DNA of 64,000 nucleotides, from contig NZ_VOHK01000003.1 in the NCBI RefSeq assembly GCF_007859325.1, positions 124,001 through 188,000 of the forward strand, read 5' to 3'. Positions 17,597 through 28,231 of this stretch are shown in pieces. The notes under the pieces were generated by a model. It saw only the letters and a list, made by a program, of their open reading frames with translations. It ran no database searches and was not told the DNA's origin. Numbering within the stretch: position 1 is the first letter of the stretch; each line of letters begins with the position of its first letter. This stretch comes from Luteimonas marina. Its GTDB lineage: Bacteria; Pseudomonadota; Gammaproteobacteria; Xanthomonadales; Xanthomonadaceae. A program made the translations under genes and the position numbers.

Positions 17597-17709
17597 GGCG
17601 GCGGGCCTTCGGGAAGGTGCGCGCAGACTTGGCGCCCGACGGGGTCCCCGGGCAAGCGCCATCGCCGAAGTACCCGGCGGAAGACCGGCCGGTAGAGTAT
17701 TTTTGGACC

Positions 17710-18450
17710 ATGAGCGTCTCCGTCGACCTGATCAACGCCCTCAAGCGCGGCCTGCGCGCGCAGGGACTCACCTATCGCGAGCTGGCGCAGCGGCTCAGGC
17801 TGAGCGAGGCCGCGGTCAAGCGCATGTTCTCGCGCCGCGCGATGAGCCTGCTGCGGCTGGAGCAGGTCTGCGAGGTGCTCGGCATCGGGCTGGCCGAACT
17901 CGGCGCCGAAGCCGGGCGCGGCAGCGAGCCGATGGCGCGGCTGAGCGAAGCGCAGGAGCAGGCCCTGGTCGACGATCCCGCGCTGATGCTGGCGATGTTC
18001 CTGAGCATCAACCGCTGGCGCCAGGACGACGTGATGGCGCACTTCGCCTTCACGCTGCCGCAGTGGACCGGGCTGCTGGTGAAGCTCGATCGCCTCGGCA
18101 TCATCGAACTGCAGCCCGGCAACCGCGCGCGGCCGTTGACCGCGCGCAACTTCCGCTGGCTCACCGACGGCCCGATGGAGCGCCATTTCCGCGGCGCGCT
18201 GCTAGGCGACTACTTCGCCGATCCCTTCGACGGCGAGCAGGACCGCCTGCTGCTGCTCAGCGGCAGCCTGAGCCCGGAGGGCGTGAAGCAGATGAAGCAG
18301 CACCTGGAGGACGTGGCCCGCGAATTCGACGGCCTGCTCGCGCGCGACGCGGCGCTGCCCGCCGAACAGCGCGTCGGCGTGAGCCTGGTACTGGCGCAGA
18401 AGCCGTGGCTGCTGAAGCTGTTCGCGCCGTATCGCCGGGCGCGGGACTGA
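17710..18450 (+). CDS. XRE-family helix-turn-helix regulator
   Basis: A 246-residue regulator. The N-terminal XRE domain is clear: LINALKRGLRAQGLTYRELAQRLRLSEAAVKRMFSRR with the second HTH helix EAAVKRMFS, then LEQVCEVLGI. The C-terminal 170 residues are helical and have no recognisable ligand domain. ATG at 17710 follows an AT-rich stretch (GAGTATTTTTGG) that may hold its -10 element. Divergent from the secreted-protein pair 17177-17596, which it may regulate. It could instead concern pckG, 119 bp downstream on the same strand. Confidence 0.82.
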   Translation: MSVSVDLINALKRGLRAQGLTYRELAQRLRLSEAAVKRMFSRRAMSLLRLEQVCEVLGIGLAELGAEAGRGSEPMARLSEAQEQALVDDPALMLAMFLSINRWRQDDVMAHFAFTLPQWTGLLVKLDRLGIIELQPGNRARPLTARNFRWLTDGPMERHFRGALLGDYFADPFDGEQDRLLLLSGSLSPEGVKQMKQHLEDVAREFDGLLARDAALPAEQRVGVSLVLAQKPWLLKLFAPYRRARD

Positions 18451-18534
18451 TAACGCTGTCATCCCCAACGATGCCGTGCTGCAGCAAGCACCGCCGCCTC
18501 CCTCGCGCATAGACTGTCGTCATTGCGGTTTTTT

Positions 18535-18551
18535 TCCGGCGTTTCGCCGGA
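18535..18551 (+). promoter_or_regulatory. Hairpin in the pckG leader
   Basis: TCCGGCG (18535-18541) and CGCCGGA (18545-18551) form a 7-bp stem with a TTT loop, preceded by a T-run and followed by TTTCTT, directly before the pckG ribosome site (GGGAGGA). It may terminate upstream transcription or tune pckG; purely structural evidence. Confidence 0.4.
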
Positions 18552-18569
18552 TTTCTTGGGAGGACATCG

Positions 18570-20327
<1,758 letters not shown>

Positions 20328-20407
20328 GTCGAGGTCCGCCTGATACCGGCGCGGCGCCCGATGGATAGAATGGTGCTGCGCCGGTCCGGCGGAAGCGGAA
20401 CAGGTTC

Positions 20408-21682
20408 GTGAACGCACAGGTATCGTCTTTGGTGAACGCCGCCGGGGCCGCTGCCGCCGGCGGACGCTGGCAGGAGGCCGAGCGGCTGTGGGGCCAGGTG
20501 CAGGCGCTGGATCCGGGCAACGTGCAGGCGCTCTTCAGCCTGGGCGTGCACGCGTTCCAGCGCGGCGACTCGCGGGCCGCGCTGGAGTTGCTGCAGCAGG
20601 CGCGCGCGCGCGCGCCGCGCGACCCGATGATCGCGCTGACCATCGGCCGGATCCATCGCGAAGGCGGGCAGCCGGAGCAGGAGTGGGGCGCGATCATCGC
20701 CGCGCTCGAGATCGATCCGTATTTCCTGCCGGCGCTGCTGGGCAAGGGCGAGTTCCTCGAACAGCAGGGCAAGCCGAGGATCGCGGCCGCTGCGTTTCGC
20801 GACGTGCTGAAGGTCGCGCCGGCGGAACCGGAATGGCCGCCCGCGCTGCGCCGCCGGCTTGCGCATGCGCGCGAGGTGGTCGAGCGCGACACGCAGGACC
20901 TCGTCGACTACCTGACGCACCAGGTGGCGGCGAAGCGCACGACCGTGGACGCCGCGCTGGCGGGCCGATGGGACGAGGCGGTCTCGATCCTGGCCGGGCG
21001 CACGCGGCCCTACCACTCCGAGTGCAACCAATTGCAGGTGCCGCGACTGCCGGCGCTCACCTTCTACGACGACGCGCTGTTTCCGTGGATGCGCGAACTG
21101 GAATCGCGCACCGACGCGATCAAGGCCGAACTGCAGGAAATGATCGCCAGCCGCGGGGACGAGTTCGTTCCCTACATCCAGTACCGGCCCGGGGATCCGG
21201 TCAACCAGTGGGACAAGCTCAACCACTCGCGCAACTGGAGCGGGTTCCACCTGTACGCGCACGGCGAACCCGTGCACGAGCACCTGTCGCAGTGCCCGCG
21301 CACGGCCGAAGCGCTGGCGCTGGTGGATGCGGTGGACATTCCCGGGCTGTGCCCGAACGCGATGTTCTCCGCGCTGGCGCCCGGCGCGCACATCCCGCCG
21401 CACACCGGCGAGACCAACGCGCGGCTGGTCGCGCACCTGCCGCTGGTGGTGCCGGAGAACTGCAGCTACCGCGTCGGCTACGACTGGAAGCAGTGGAGGG
21501 AAGGCAAGTGCTGGGTCTTCGACGACACCATCGAGCACGAGGCGCGCAACGACAGCGACAAGCTGCGGGTGATCCTGATGTTCGACGTGTGGAACCCGCT
21601 GCTCAGCCTGGCCGAGCGGGAAATGGCGACGGCGCTGGCCGGTGCGATGCGCGATTGGCGTACCGCGGGCGACGTGGCCTGA
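20408..21682 (+). CDS. TPR protein fused to aspartyl/asparaginyl beta-hydroxylase domain
   Basis: A 424-residue protein with two parts. Residues 1-160 are tetratricopeptide-like repeats (WQEAERLWGQVQALDPGNVQALFSLGVHAF and similar). Residues 230-400 match the Fe(II)/2-oxoglutarate aspartyl/asparaginyl beta-hydroxylase fold: HIPPHTGETNARLVAHLPL provides the first iron-binding His and the cosubstrate Arg, and FDDTIEHEARNDSDKLRVILMFDVWNP the second His and the Arg pair. GTG start at 20408. The same TPR-plus-oxygenase design recurs in the broken gene at 22189. The substrate is not predictable; family members hydroxylate protein side chains or lipids. Confidence 0.88.
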   Translation: MNAQVSSLVNAAGAAAAGGRWQEAERLWGQVQALDPGNVQALFSLGVHAFQRGDSRAALELLQQARARAPRDPMIALTIGRIHREGGQPEQEWGAIIAALEIDPYFLPALLGKGEFLEQQGKPRIAAAAFRDVLKVAPAEPEWPPALRRRLAHAREVVERDTQDLVDYLTHQVAAKRTTVDAALAGRWDEAVSILAGRTRPYHSECNQLQVPRLPALTFYDDALFPWMRELESRTDAIKAELQEMIASRGDEFVPYIQYRPGDPVNQWDKLNHSRNWSGFHLYAHGEPVHEHLSQCPRTAEALALVDAVDIPGLCPNAMFSALAPGAHIPPHTGETNARLVAHLPLVVPENCSYRVGYDWKQWREGKCWVFDDTIEHEARNDSDKLRVILMFDVWNPLLSLAEREMATALAGAMRDWRTAGDVA

Positions 21683-21719
21683 ACCGGCGGGTTATTCTTG
21701 CATTCACGCCAAAGGAACG

Positions 21720-22181
21720 ATGCCGATGCGCTGTTTTCCGCCAATGATCCTGTTGCTGCTTGCGCTGCCGGCGGCGGCGCAGCAACCTACCCATGCTTGC
21801 GCCAGCGAGGCCCAGGCCGCCGCGCGGCTGGCCTGCTACGACAAGGCGTTCCCGCCACCGCCGGAAGTGATCGAGGCGGCAACGGAGCAGGCGCAGGCCG
21901 ATTTCGGCTTGAACAAGCCGCGGGACCCGTTGCTCAATCCGGGGCAGACCGTCGAGCAAGCCGACCCGGAACGGATCGAAAGCCGGGTCGCCAAGGTGGA
22001 CCACTACAACGGGCAGCGCGTTTTCAGGCTCGAGAACGGGCAGGTCTGGACGCAGGCCGAGTCACGCGGCAGCGGGCACGTGCAGGCCGGTGAAGTCGTG
22101 CAGGTGCGCAAGGGATTGTTGGGAACCTACATGCTGATCATGCCGAACGGCGTGGCCTTGCGCGTGCGCCGCACGCGCTGA
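21720..22181 (+). CDS. Small exported protein of unknown function
   Basis: A 153-residue protein with a signal peptide (MPMRCFPPMILLLLALPAAAQQ) and a mature region beginning HACASEAQAAARLACYDKAF, a Cys-x(n)-ACYD pattern seen in several periplasmic proteins of this family of bacteria. The C-terminal half (DHYNGQRVFRLENGQVWTQAES and VRKGLLGTYMLIMPNGVALRVRR) looks like a small beta-barrel. ATG at 21720 is preferred over in-frame 21642, which would overlap the hydroxylase gene; ATG 21726 is also possible. It sits between the two TPR-oxygenase genes, 7 bp before the second. Confidence 0.75.
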   Translation: MPMRCFPPMILLLLALPAAAQQPTHACASEAQAAARLACYDKAFPPPPEVIEAATEQAQADFGLNKPRDPLLNPGQTVEQADPERIESRVAKVDHYNGQRVFRLENGQVWTQAESRGSGHVQAGEVVQVRKGLLGTYMLIMPNGVALRVRRTR

Positions 22182-22188
22182 ACGCAGG

Positions 22189-23876
22189 GTGTTGGCGCCC
22201 AGCGCCCAGCCGTTGAATGCAGCGCAGGCCCAGCGCTTCAACCAGGCTCTAGGCCTGCTGCAGTCCGGGCAGCCGCGCAGGCACTGTCCATCGCCGAGGC
22301 GTTGGCCGGACAGGCGCCCGAGGCGGCAGATGCATGGCAATTGCTGGGCATGTGCCTGGCGGACAATGATCGCCAGGCGCAAGCGGATGCGGCCTTCGAG
22401 CGCGCATTGGCGCTCGTGCCGGGCAATGCGATGGTGTTGCGCAATTACGGCGTGTTCCTTGCCCGGTACGGCAAGGCGTTGCGCGAACAGGATCAACCGG
22501 AAGCAGCCGAGCCCGTGCTGCGCAAGGCGCTTGTGCTGCTGCCGGAACAGGCATCGGCGTGGGTCGATCTGGGCGTGGTGCTGCGTTTGCTGGGGCGTAT
22601 CGGCGAGGCGCTGGCCGCGTTCCGGAAAGCGGAGGGCATGCTGCATCAGCGCGGCGTCGACCGGCCTGAACTGCAGGACGCGATCAACGGCGTGTTGGCC
22701 GACGCGGGCCGACCTGCGGAAGCATTGGCGGGCGCGCGCCAACTCATCGTCCGGCATCCGCAGCATGCCCCGGGCCATGAGACATTGAGCAACCTGCTGT
22801 GGGAGAACGGCGCGGAACTTGCGCCGGGCGAAGATCCGCTGGGCGAGTTTCGCGCCGCGGCCCGGGCGCAGCCGGGCAATCGTGGGCTGCAGCTGGCGTT
22901 CGCGCGGATGCTGATGGCGGCAAGGCACGCAGATGAAGCCCTGGCGCTGCTGCATCCGCTTCACCAGCGCGAGCCCGGCAACGCACTGCTGGACTGGCTC
23001 GTCGCCGACGCGCTGGACGCGCTGCAGCGGCACGAAGAAGCCGCACCGCTGTACGCGGTGGCGGCGAGAAGCGAACTGGGTAAGTCGCCGGAGTTCCTCA
23101 ATGCGCGTGCACGGCACGCATTCCGCACGCAGCGCTTCGACCTGGCCGCAAGTTGCGCGGAAGAAGCGGTCGGGATCGATCCAAGCAACCAGGAAGGCTG
23201 GAGCCATCTGGGTACGGCATGGCGGCTGCTTGGCGATGAGCGCGAGCACTGGCTGTTCGACTACGAGAGGTTGGTGGGCTACACCGAAATCGTGCCGCCA
23301 CCGGGTTTCGGTGACTTGCCCGCGTTCCTGCAGGCACCGGCGGCCACGCTGGAAACCATGCACAACGCCGGACGGGAGCCCGTGAACCAAAGCGTGCGTG
23401 GCGGCACGCAGACAGCAGGTTAACTGTTTGGACGCGACGATGCGGTCATCCGCGCTGCAGAGGGCGCCCTGCGAACGGCTGTCGAGGATTGGCTGGCCAC
23501 GCTGCCGGAAGATGCGGCCCATCCGTTCCTGTCACGCAAGCAGCGCAGCGTGCGCTTCGTCGGCTCGTGGTCGGTGAGGCTTGCGTCATCGGGACGGCAT
23601 TCCAATCACATCCACCCCAAGGGCTGGGCGAGTTCCGCCTTCTACGTCGCGCTGCCCGGCAGCGTGCTCGAGTCGGACAGCGCATCCCGCGCCGGGTGGA
23701 TCCAGTTCGGACGGCCGCTGGAAGACCTGGGGCTCGACCTGCCGCCGCGGCGCGTCATCCAGCCCCGGCCGGGTCATCTGGCGCTGTTTCCGTCCTGCAT
23801 GTGGCACGGCACCGTGCCGTTCGAGGCGCCGGAACCGCGGCTGACGATGGCCTTCGACATGCAGCCGAGGGGGTAG
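22189..23876 (+). pseudogene. TPR/2OG-Fe(II) oxygenase gene broken by a frameshift and an in-frame stop
   Basis: The intact protein would have about 560 residues: N-terminal TPR repeats and a C-terminal putative 2OG-Fe(II) oxygenase domain (2OG-FeII_Oxy_5 type). GTG at 22189 reads MLAPSAQPLNAAQAQRFNQ up to about 22275; the family-like sequence then continues one frame back (AQALSIAEALAGQAPEAADAW), consistent with a 1-base loss in the CCGCGCAG stretch near 22274-22280. Further on, VNQSVRGGTQTAG ends in TAA at 23421-23423, but the same frame resumes at once as LFGRDDAVIRAAEGALRTA and holds the catalytic HSNHIHPKGW and SCMWHGTVPFEAP. The oxygenase residues are intact, so decay looks recent. Two proteins from separate starts cannot be ruled out. 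Confidence 0.85.
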
Positions 23877-23996
23877 GGAACCTCCGGGCAAGTCTGCCTT
23901 GCCATTCCGGACGCAGCGGGGAATCCCGGAGAACCCGGTGCATGGATTGGCCGGCTTCGCCGCTGCAGGCGCCTCTCGCTACGCCCGGAGGTTCCC
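23876..23996. repeat. Inverted-repeat element downstream of the broken oxygenase gene
   Basis: GGGAACCTCCGGGC (23876-23889) and its exact inverse at 23983-23996 bound a 121-bp segment that starts at the last base of the oxygenase stop codon. The inside has no gene. The shape suggests a small MITE-like or REP-pair insertion. I see nothing else recognisable up to the next gene at 24201. Confidence 0.55.
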
Positions 23997-24200
23997 GGAC
24001 GCATGTCGTTCCCGCCGCGGCGACCAGCTCCGTGGCGGCGACGCCGCCGGACCGACTGCCGCAGGTGGGGCAGGGGATGGGTGCCACATGATTTCGTTCT
24101 CGTGCATGCGAATCGACTGGTGTTTTCGTGCAGAATCAGCATGATGCTCGTTCGCCCTGCCGCGTCCGCCGCAGGCTCCCGGTCTTGTCGAGGATGTCCC

Positions 24201-24557
24201 ATGCACGTCTGTTTCATTGATTCCCGCCGTCTGCCCGATGCCCGCGCTGCCGGTGAGCCGCGGCGGCGGCGTGTCCGTCATCTGCTGTTCGCCATTGCGG
24301 CCACCGGCCTGCTGTCCATCGGGCAGGCGGCGGCGCAGGAAGCGGGCGAGCCGGCCGTCGCGCAGGCCGCTGCGCCCGCAGGCGCGAAGCCGGGCAAGAA
24401 CGGCAAGGTATGTGAATACGAGGTGGTCACCGGCAGCCGGATGAAAAAAAGGGTTTGCTACACACCGGAGCAGTGGGAGGCCCGTGAAAAGGCGGGAAGG
24501 GAACTGACGCGTGAACTGGACAACAGGTCGATCGGCGCGAACGCCAGCGGCGATTGA
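24201..24557 (+). CDS. Small exported basic protein of unknown function
   Basis: A 118-residue protein with an N-terminal positively charged stretch (GEPRRRRVRH) followed by a signal-like helix LLFAIAATGLLSIGQAAAQ. The mature part has a low-complexity Ala/Pro/Gly segment, then CEYEVVTGSRMKKRVCYTPEQWEAREKAGRELTREL, a pattern of two Cys around a basic loop that I know only from uncharacterised xanthomonad proteins. ATG at 24201; longer in-frame starts (24003) give Arg-rich nonsense. Likely periplasmic. No operon partner. Confidence 0.72.
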   Translation: MHVCFIDSRRLPDARAAGEPRRRRVRHLLFAIAATGLLSIGQAAAQEAGEPAVAQAAAPAGAKPGKNGKVCEYEVVTGSRMKKRVCYTPEQWEAREKAGRELTRELDNRSIGANASGD

Positions 24558-25067
24558 ACCCGGGAACGCCCGACGGGATGTCGTCCCGGGCGCGGCAGGC
24601 AATTGTCCTGTGATCCATCGGATGGAGTGAACCTGCGACTCCCGACGCAGGGACCAATGCGGCGTGCATGTTGCAGTTCACTTCGTTCATTGATTCCGCG
24701 GGGGAAGCCCGGGGCACCCCAGGGTTCGACCCATGCTTTCGCAGGGGCAGGCCCTGTACCGCGGTCAGCGTAACGAGCTGCGATGTGTCGTCATCCCCGC
24801 GAAAGCGGGGATCCATTTTGCAAAGACGTCGGATCCCCGCTTTCGCGGGGATGACGACGGCTTTTGCTCTTGAGATCGCGGAAAGGTCTTCGAGGGGCCA
24901 GCGATCGTGAAAAGCCTCGCTTTTCCGGGGGAGACTTGCTCGCTTTGGAGTCGACATTCCGTCGCTTGCGGCGCAATGCGCGTCTGGAGCTTGGTGAAAG
25001 AATGGTCTTTCAGGTGGCTGGCGTCGCTTGCGGACGAGAGCGGTTGTCCAACTGCTTCTGGCAGATG
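24558..25067. other. Long intergenic region with a family B repeat
   Basis: This stretch between converging genes has no convincing reading frame. Its one clear element is the family B inverted repeat at 24790-24855, whose arms begin GTCATCCCCGCGAAAGCGGG and flank a very short centre. The rest is of lower GC than the genes. Confidence 0.6.
24790..24855. repeat. Intergenic inverted repeat, family B copy 3
   Basis: Compact copy: arms at 24790-24815 and about 24831-24855 are inverted, each with the internal hairpin CCCGCGAAAGCGGG. Compared with copies 1 and 2, the paired bases next to the loop have changed together (CCGGCG/CGCCGG to CCCGCG/CGCGGG), so pairing is kept while sequence changes. It lies between converging genes. 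Confidence 0.85.
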
Positions 25068-25098
25068 AAAAAAAGCGGCGGGCCGAAGCCCGCCGCCA
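25068..25098 (-). terminator. Intrinsic terminator of the TonB-dependent receptor gene
   Basis: On the minus strand a GGCGGCGGGC stem with a TTCG tetraloop and its complement is followed by a run of seven T, about 30 nt after the receptor stop codon. Textbook Rho-independent terminator. Confidence 0.9.
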
Positions 25099-25128
25099 AT
25101 TTCTTGCATTGAAACGCTTGCTGCTTGA

Positions 25129-28041
25129 TCAGAACTTCAGCGAAATGCTGCCGAAGACGTAACGGCCCACCTGGTCGTAACCGCCCAGGGCGTTGGCGTT
25201 GGCGGACAGGCCGCTGTCGCCCGAGAACGGCGGCTCCTTGTCGAGCACGTTGTTCACGCCCAGGGACACCGTCGCCTGGCCGAAGCTCACGCTGCCGTTC
25301 AGGTCGAGGTAGTTGTACGCCGAGACGCCATCGCCGAGCCAGATGACGTCGGACAGCGGGGTGCCGTCCACATCGTTGTAGTCCATCTCGCCGACATAGC
25401 GCCAGCGCATGCCGACCTTGTAACGATCCCAGCTGTACGCCGCCGTGAACACATGGCGCCACTCCGGCGTCTGGCACAGGAAGGTATCGTTGACCAGGCC
25501 CTTGCAGTCGAACGCGGTGCTCGGTTCAGAGGCCAGCGTCTGGGTGAAGTCCTTCAGGACGTAATTGCCGACGAGGCTGGTGCTCAGGCGACCCGGGCCC
25601 AAGGCGAAGGAGTAGCTCGCCGCCAGGTCAAGGCCTTCACGCTTGTAGATACCGATGTTGCCCGGCAGGTTGTCGACGTAGCCGACGCCGGGATCCGACG
25701 CCAGGCCCACCCACAGGTCGTACTCGCCCGCGCGTGCGTCGCGGTGGATCCGGTCGCAGTACAGCTGCTGCTCCATGCACAGGATCTGGATGGTGTTGTA
25801 GCCGATGCCACCGATCGCGCCTTCGATCTCGATGCTGTACCAGTCCAGGGACAGGTTCAGGTTCTCGATCGGCTCGACGGCGAAGCCGATGGTGTAGGTA
25901 TCGGCCTCTTCCGGCGCCAGGTTGGGGTTGCCACCGGTCTGCTGGTTGTACTGGTTGGCCGGGTTGGCGGTCACGTTGCCGTAGGCAGCGAGCGGGACGC
26001 CCGTCCGCGCGCACTGTTCCGCCGTGTAGGCCGGATTCGCGCCGGCGCAGAGGTCGGTGCCGGACCCGCTGAGGGCGATACGCTGCGTGTAGTACAGGTC
26101 GTTCAGACCCGGCGCACGCACGGCGCGGTTGTAACCGGCACGCAGCAGGAGCTTGCTGTCCCAGAACGTGCTGCTCAGGCCCAGCTTGTAGGTGTCGTAG
26201 TTGCCCGAGGTGTCGTCGTCCGAGTAGCGATAGCCCAGCGAGGCATCGAAACGGTTGAAGGCACCTTCACCCACGTAGATCGGCAGCGCCGCTTCGAAGA
26301 AGAACTCGTTCACGGTGTTGGAGGCGTCGACCGGCAGGCTGGCGGCGCCCGCGCCTGCGAAGTTGCCGGCGGCGGAGTCGCCGTCGTACTCCGAGGCAAA
26401 GGAGTAGTCGCTGCGCTGCATACCGACAGCCAAGCCGATCTCCTCGCCATCCGCAGTCGGGAAGCCCCAGCCCAGGTAGCCGTTGGCTTCCGCGGAGAAC
26501 GCGCGGTAGCTGGTCTTGAAGATGCTGAAGCTCGTGCCGGCCATCGCCTGGGCCGCCTCGGGATCGATGCTGTCGGTCCAGATGTCGTACGGCTGGCAGC
26601 CCGGGAAGGTGCCGTAGAGCCCGCCGGCGTCACAACCCAGCGCGGCGGCGGCGATACGGGTGATCAGGAAGTCGTTCTTGCCGATCTCGATGGACTTGGT
26701 CTTGCCGGACACCAGCGACACGTCGTAGGTCCAGGACGAGTCGAACAGGTTGCCCCTCAGGCCCGCCGTGATGCGGTGGGTGGAGTCGTCCCACATGCTG
26801 ATGCGCGGGCCGCCTTCCACGTTGCGCTTGTACATGGTGACGCGGGTCATCGGGGTGGTGACGCCGGCGTCGGCGCACAGGGTACCGATCAGCGGGTTGT
26901 TGCAGTCGATGTTGACCGGCACGCCGAAGGCACCGGACTCCGCGATCTGGATGTCGGACTGGCGCTCGAGGAACATGGCCTCGATGTACGGTTCGAAGTA
27001 CTCGTTGATCTCGTAGCTGGCCATGAAGCCGGCGGTAACGCGCTTGTCCGGACGCTGGTAGAAGTTGATCGGCGCGTAGTTGTACACGTAGCTGCCGTTC
27101 TCGTACCCGGCGCCGTTCCAGATGTAGTTGGCATTGGTGCCGGTCGGCCAGGGCACGACGCCACCGGCGCCGTCGTTGAGGGTCGGATCCCAACGATTGA
27201 CCGCGAAGCGGGCCGGATCAGCCGTGCCGGAACCGCCGCAGACCGCTTCGTCGAAGAACACCGAGCAGTGGGAGTAGTCGCGCTGGCCGTGGTAGAGGGC
27301 GTCGTTCTCGCGCCAGGTCAGCCAGCCCACCGCGTGGCCGCGGTTGTCGCCGAAGCTGCCGCCGACCACCAGGTCGACATTGCGGCTGATGCCGTCGAAG
27401 CCGGAATTGCCGGTCGGGGCCTCATAGCCGGCCTCTGCGTTGAGGTCCTGGAAATACTTGTTGTCGTTGTCGTGCTGGTAGGCCGAATAGCCGAAGTTGA
27501 GGCTGACGCCCTCGAACTTGTCGTCCAGAACGAAGTTGACCACGCCGGCGACGGCGTCCGCACCGTACACGGCCGAAGCACCGCCGGAGAGGATGTCGAC
27601 GCGCTTGACGATGGCCGCCGGGACGATGGACGGATCGGAGACTTCATTGCGGCTGAACGGCAGGCGACGGCCGTTGACCAGGGTCAACGTGCGCTCCGGG
27701 CCCAGGCCGCGCATCGAAATGGTCGCATGGCCGTAGGCGCCGTTGTTGGCGAAGTTGTCGAAGCTCAGGTCGACCTGCGGATACTGGTTGACCAGGTCCT
27801 CGACCGTGGTGGCGCCGAACGTGGTGAATTCCTCGGCGTTGATCTCGGTGATCGGGCTGGCGGCGGTGAACGTCTGGCTCTTGATGCGCGTGCCGGTGAC
27901 GGTCACGGTATCCAGGCTGGTGGCGGTCTGTTCTTCGGCGGCGTCCTGGGCAAGCGCCGAGCCGGCGCCCGCGAGCATGACGGCGCTGGCGGCAAGCGAG
28001 AACGCGATCGCGTCACGGAGCTTGTTTCTCTTGAGTCTCAT
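25129..28041 (-). CDS. TonB-dependent outer-membrane receptor
   Basis: A 970-residue TonB-dependent receptor importing an unknown ligand across the outer membrane using TonB/ExbBD energy. ATG 28041 gives MRLKRNKLRDAIAFSLAAS, a good signal peptide, with a ribosome site GGAGAGAGA upstream; an upstream in-frame start (28080) adds 13 residues and is less likely. Seen: TonB-box-like DTVTVTGTRI soon after the signal, plug domain with VEDLVNQYPQV, SMRGLGPERTLTLVNGRR and VKRVDILSGGASAVYGADAVAGVVNF, and a C-terminal aromatic strand ending in Phe (RYVFGSISLKF) for BAM recognition. Several CxnC pairs in the barrel region (CDAGGLYGTFPGC) fit loop disulphides. No transporter or degradation genes indicate the substrate. 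Confidence 0.93.
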   Translation of the reverse strand: MRLKRNKLRDAIAFSLAASAVMLAGAGSALAQDAAEEQTATSLDTVTVTGTRIKSQTFTAASPITEINAEEFTTFGATTVEDLVNQYPQVDLSFDNFANNGAYGHATISMRGLGPERTLTLVNGRRLPFSRNEVSDPSIVPAAIVKRVDILSGGASAVYGADAVAGVVNFVLDDKFEGVSLNFGYSAYQHDNDNKYFQDLNAEAGYEAPTGNSGFDGISRNVDLVVGGSFGDNRGHAVGWLTWRENDALYHGQRDYSHCSVFFDEAVCGGSGTADPARFAVNRWDPTLNDGAGGVVPWPTGTNANYIWNGAGYENGSYVYNYAPINFYQRPDKRVTAGFMASYEINEYFEPYIEAMFLERQSDIQIAESGAFGVPVNIDCNNPLIGTLCADAGVTTPMTRVTMYKRNVEGGPRISMWDDSTHRITAGLRGNLFDSSWTYDVSLVSGKTKSIEIGKNDFLITRIAAAALGCDAGGLYGTFPGCQPYDIWTDSIDPEAAQAMAGTSFSIFKTSYRAFSAEANGYLGWGFPTADGEEIGLAVGMQRSDYSFASEYDGDSAAGNFAGAGAASLPVDASNTVNEFFFEAALPIYVGEGAFNRFDASLGYRYSDDDTSGNYDTYKLGLSSTFWDSKLLLRAGYNRAVRAPGLNDLYYTQRIALSGSGTDLCAGANPAYTAEQCARTGVPLAAYGNVTANPANQYNQQTGGNPNLAPEEADTYTIGFAVEPIENLNLSLDWYSIEIEGAIGGIGYNTIQILCMEQQLYCDRIHRDARAGEYDLWVGLASDPGVGYVDNLPGNIGIYKREGLDLAASYSFALGPGRLSTSLVGNYVLKDFTQTLASEPSTAFDCKGLVNDTFLCQTPEWRHVFTAAYSWDRYKVGMRWRYVGEMDYNDVDGTPLSDVIWLGDGVSAYNYLDLNGSVSFGQATVSLGVNNVLDKEPPFSGDSGLSANANALGGYDQVGRYVFGSISLKF

Positions 28042-28231
28042 TGATCTCTCTCTCCAAGTGGGCTTGGGTGTGTTTCCCATGGGAACCTCCCCGGAGGAGT
28101 CAAGAAAGACGCCAAGACCGGCAAGGTTGCGGCCGATACTACTCGGGCACAGAGAGAAATTAAAGTGTCGTTAACAATTCGGCTGAATTGTGTGACGGCA
28201 GGTCAGCGCGCCGCGCTGGGGGCGTCTGGGA

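Noticed and set aside
22270..22285. Programmed -1 frameshift in the TPR-oxygenase gene
   Set aside because: No slippery heptamer or downstream stem of the known kind; a second lesion (TAA at 23421) makes simple decay likelier.
24720..24760. tRNA-like GGTTCGA box
   Set aside because: No acceptor, D or anticodon stems can be built around it.
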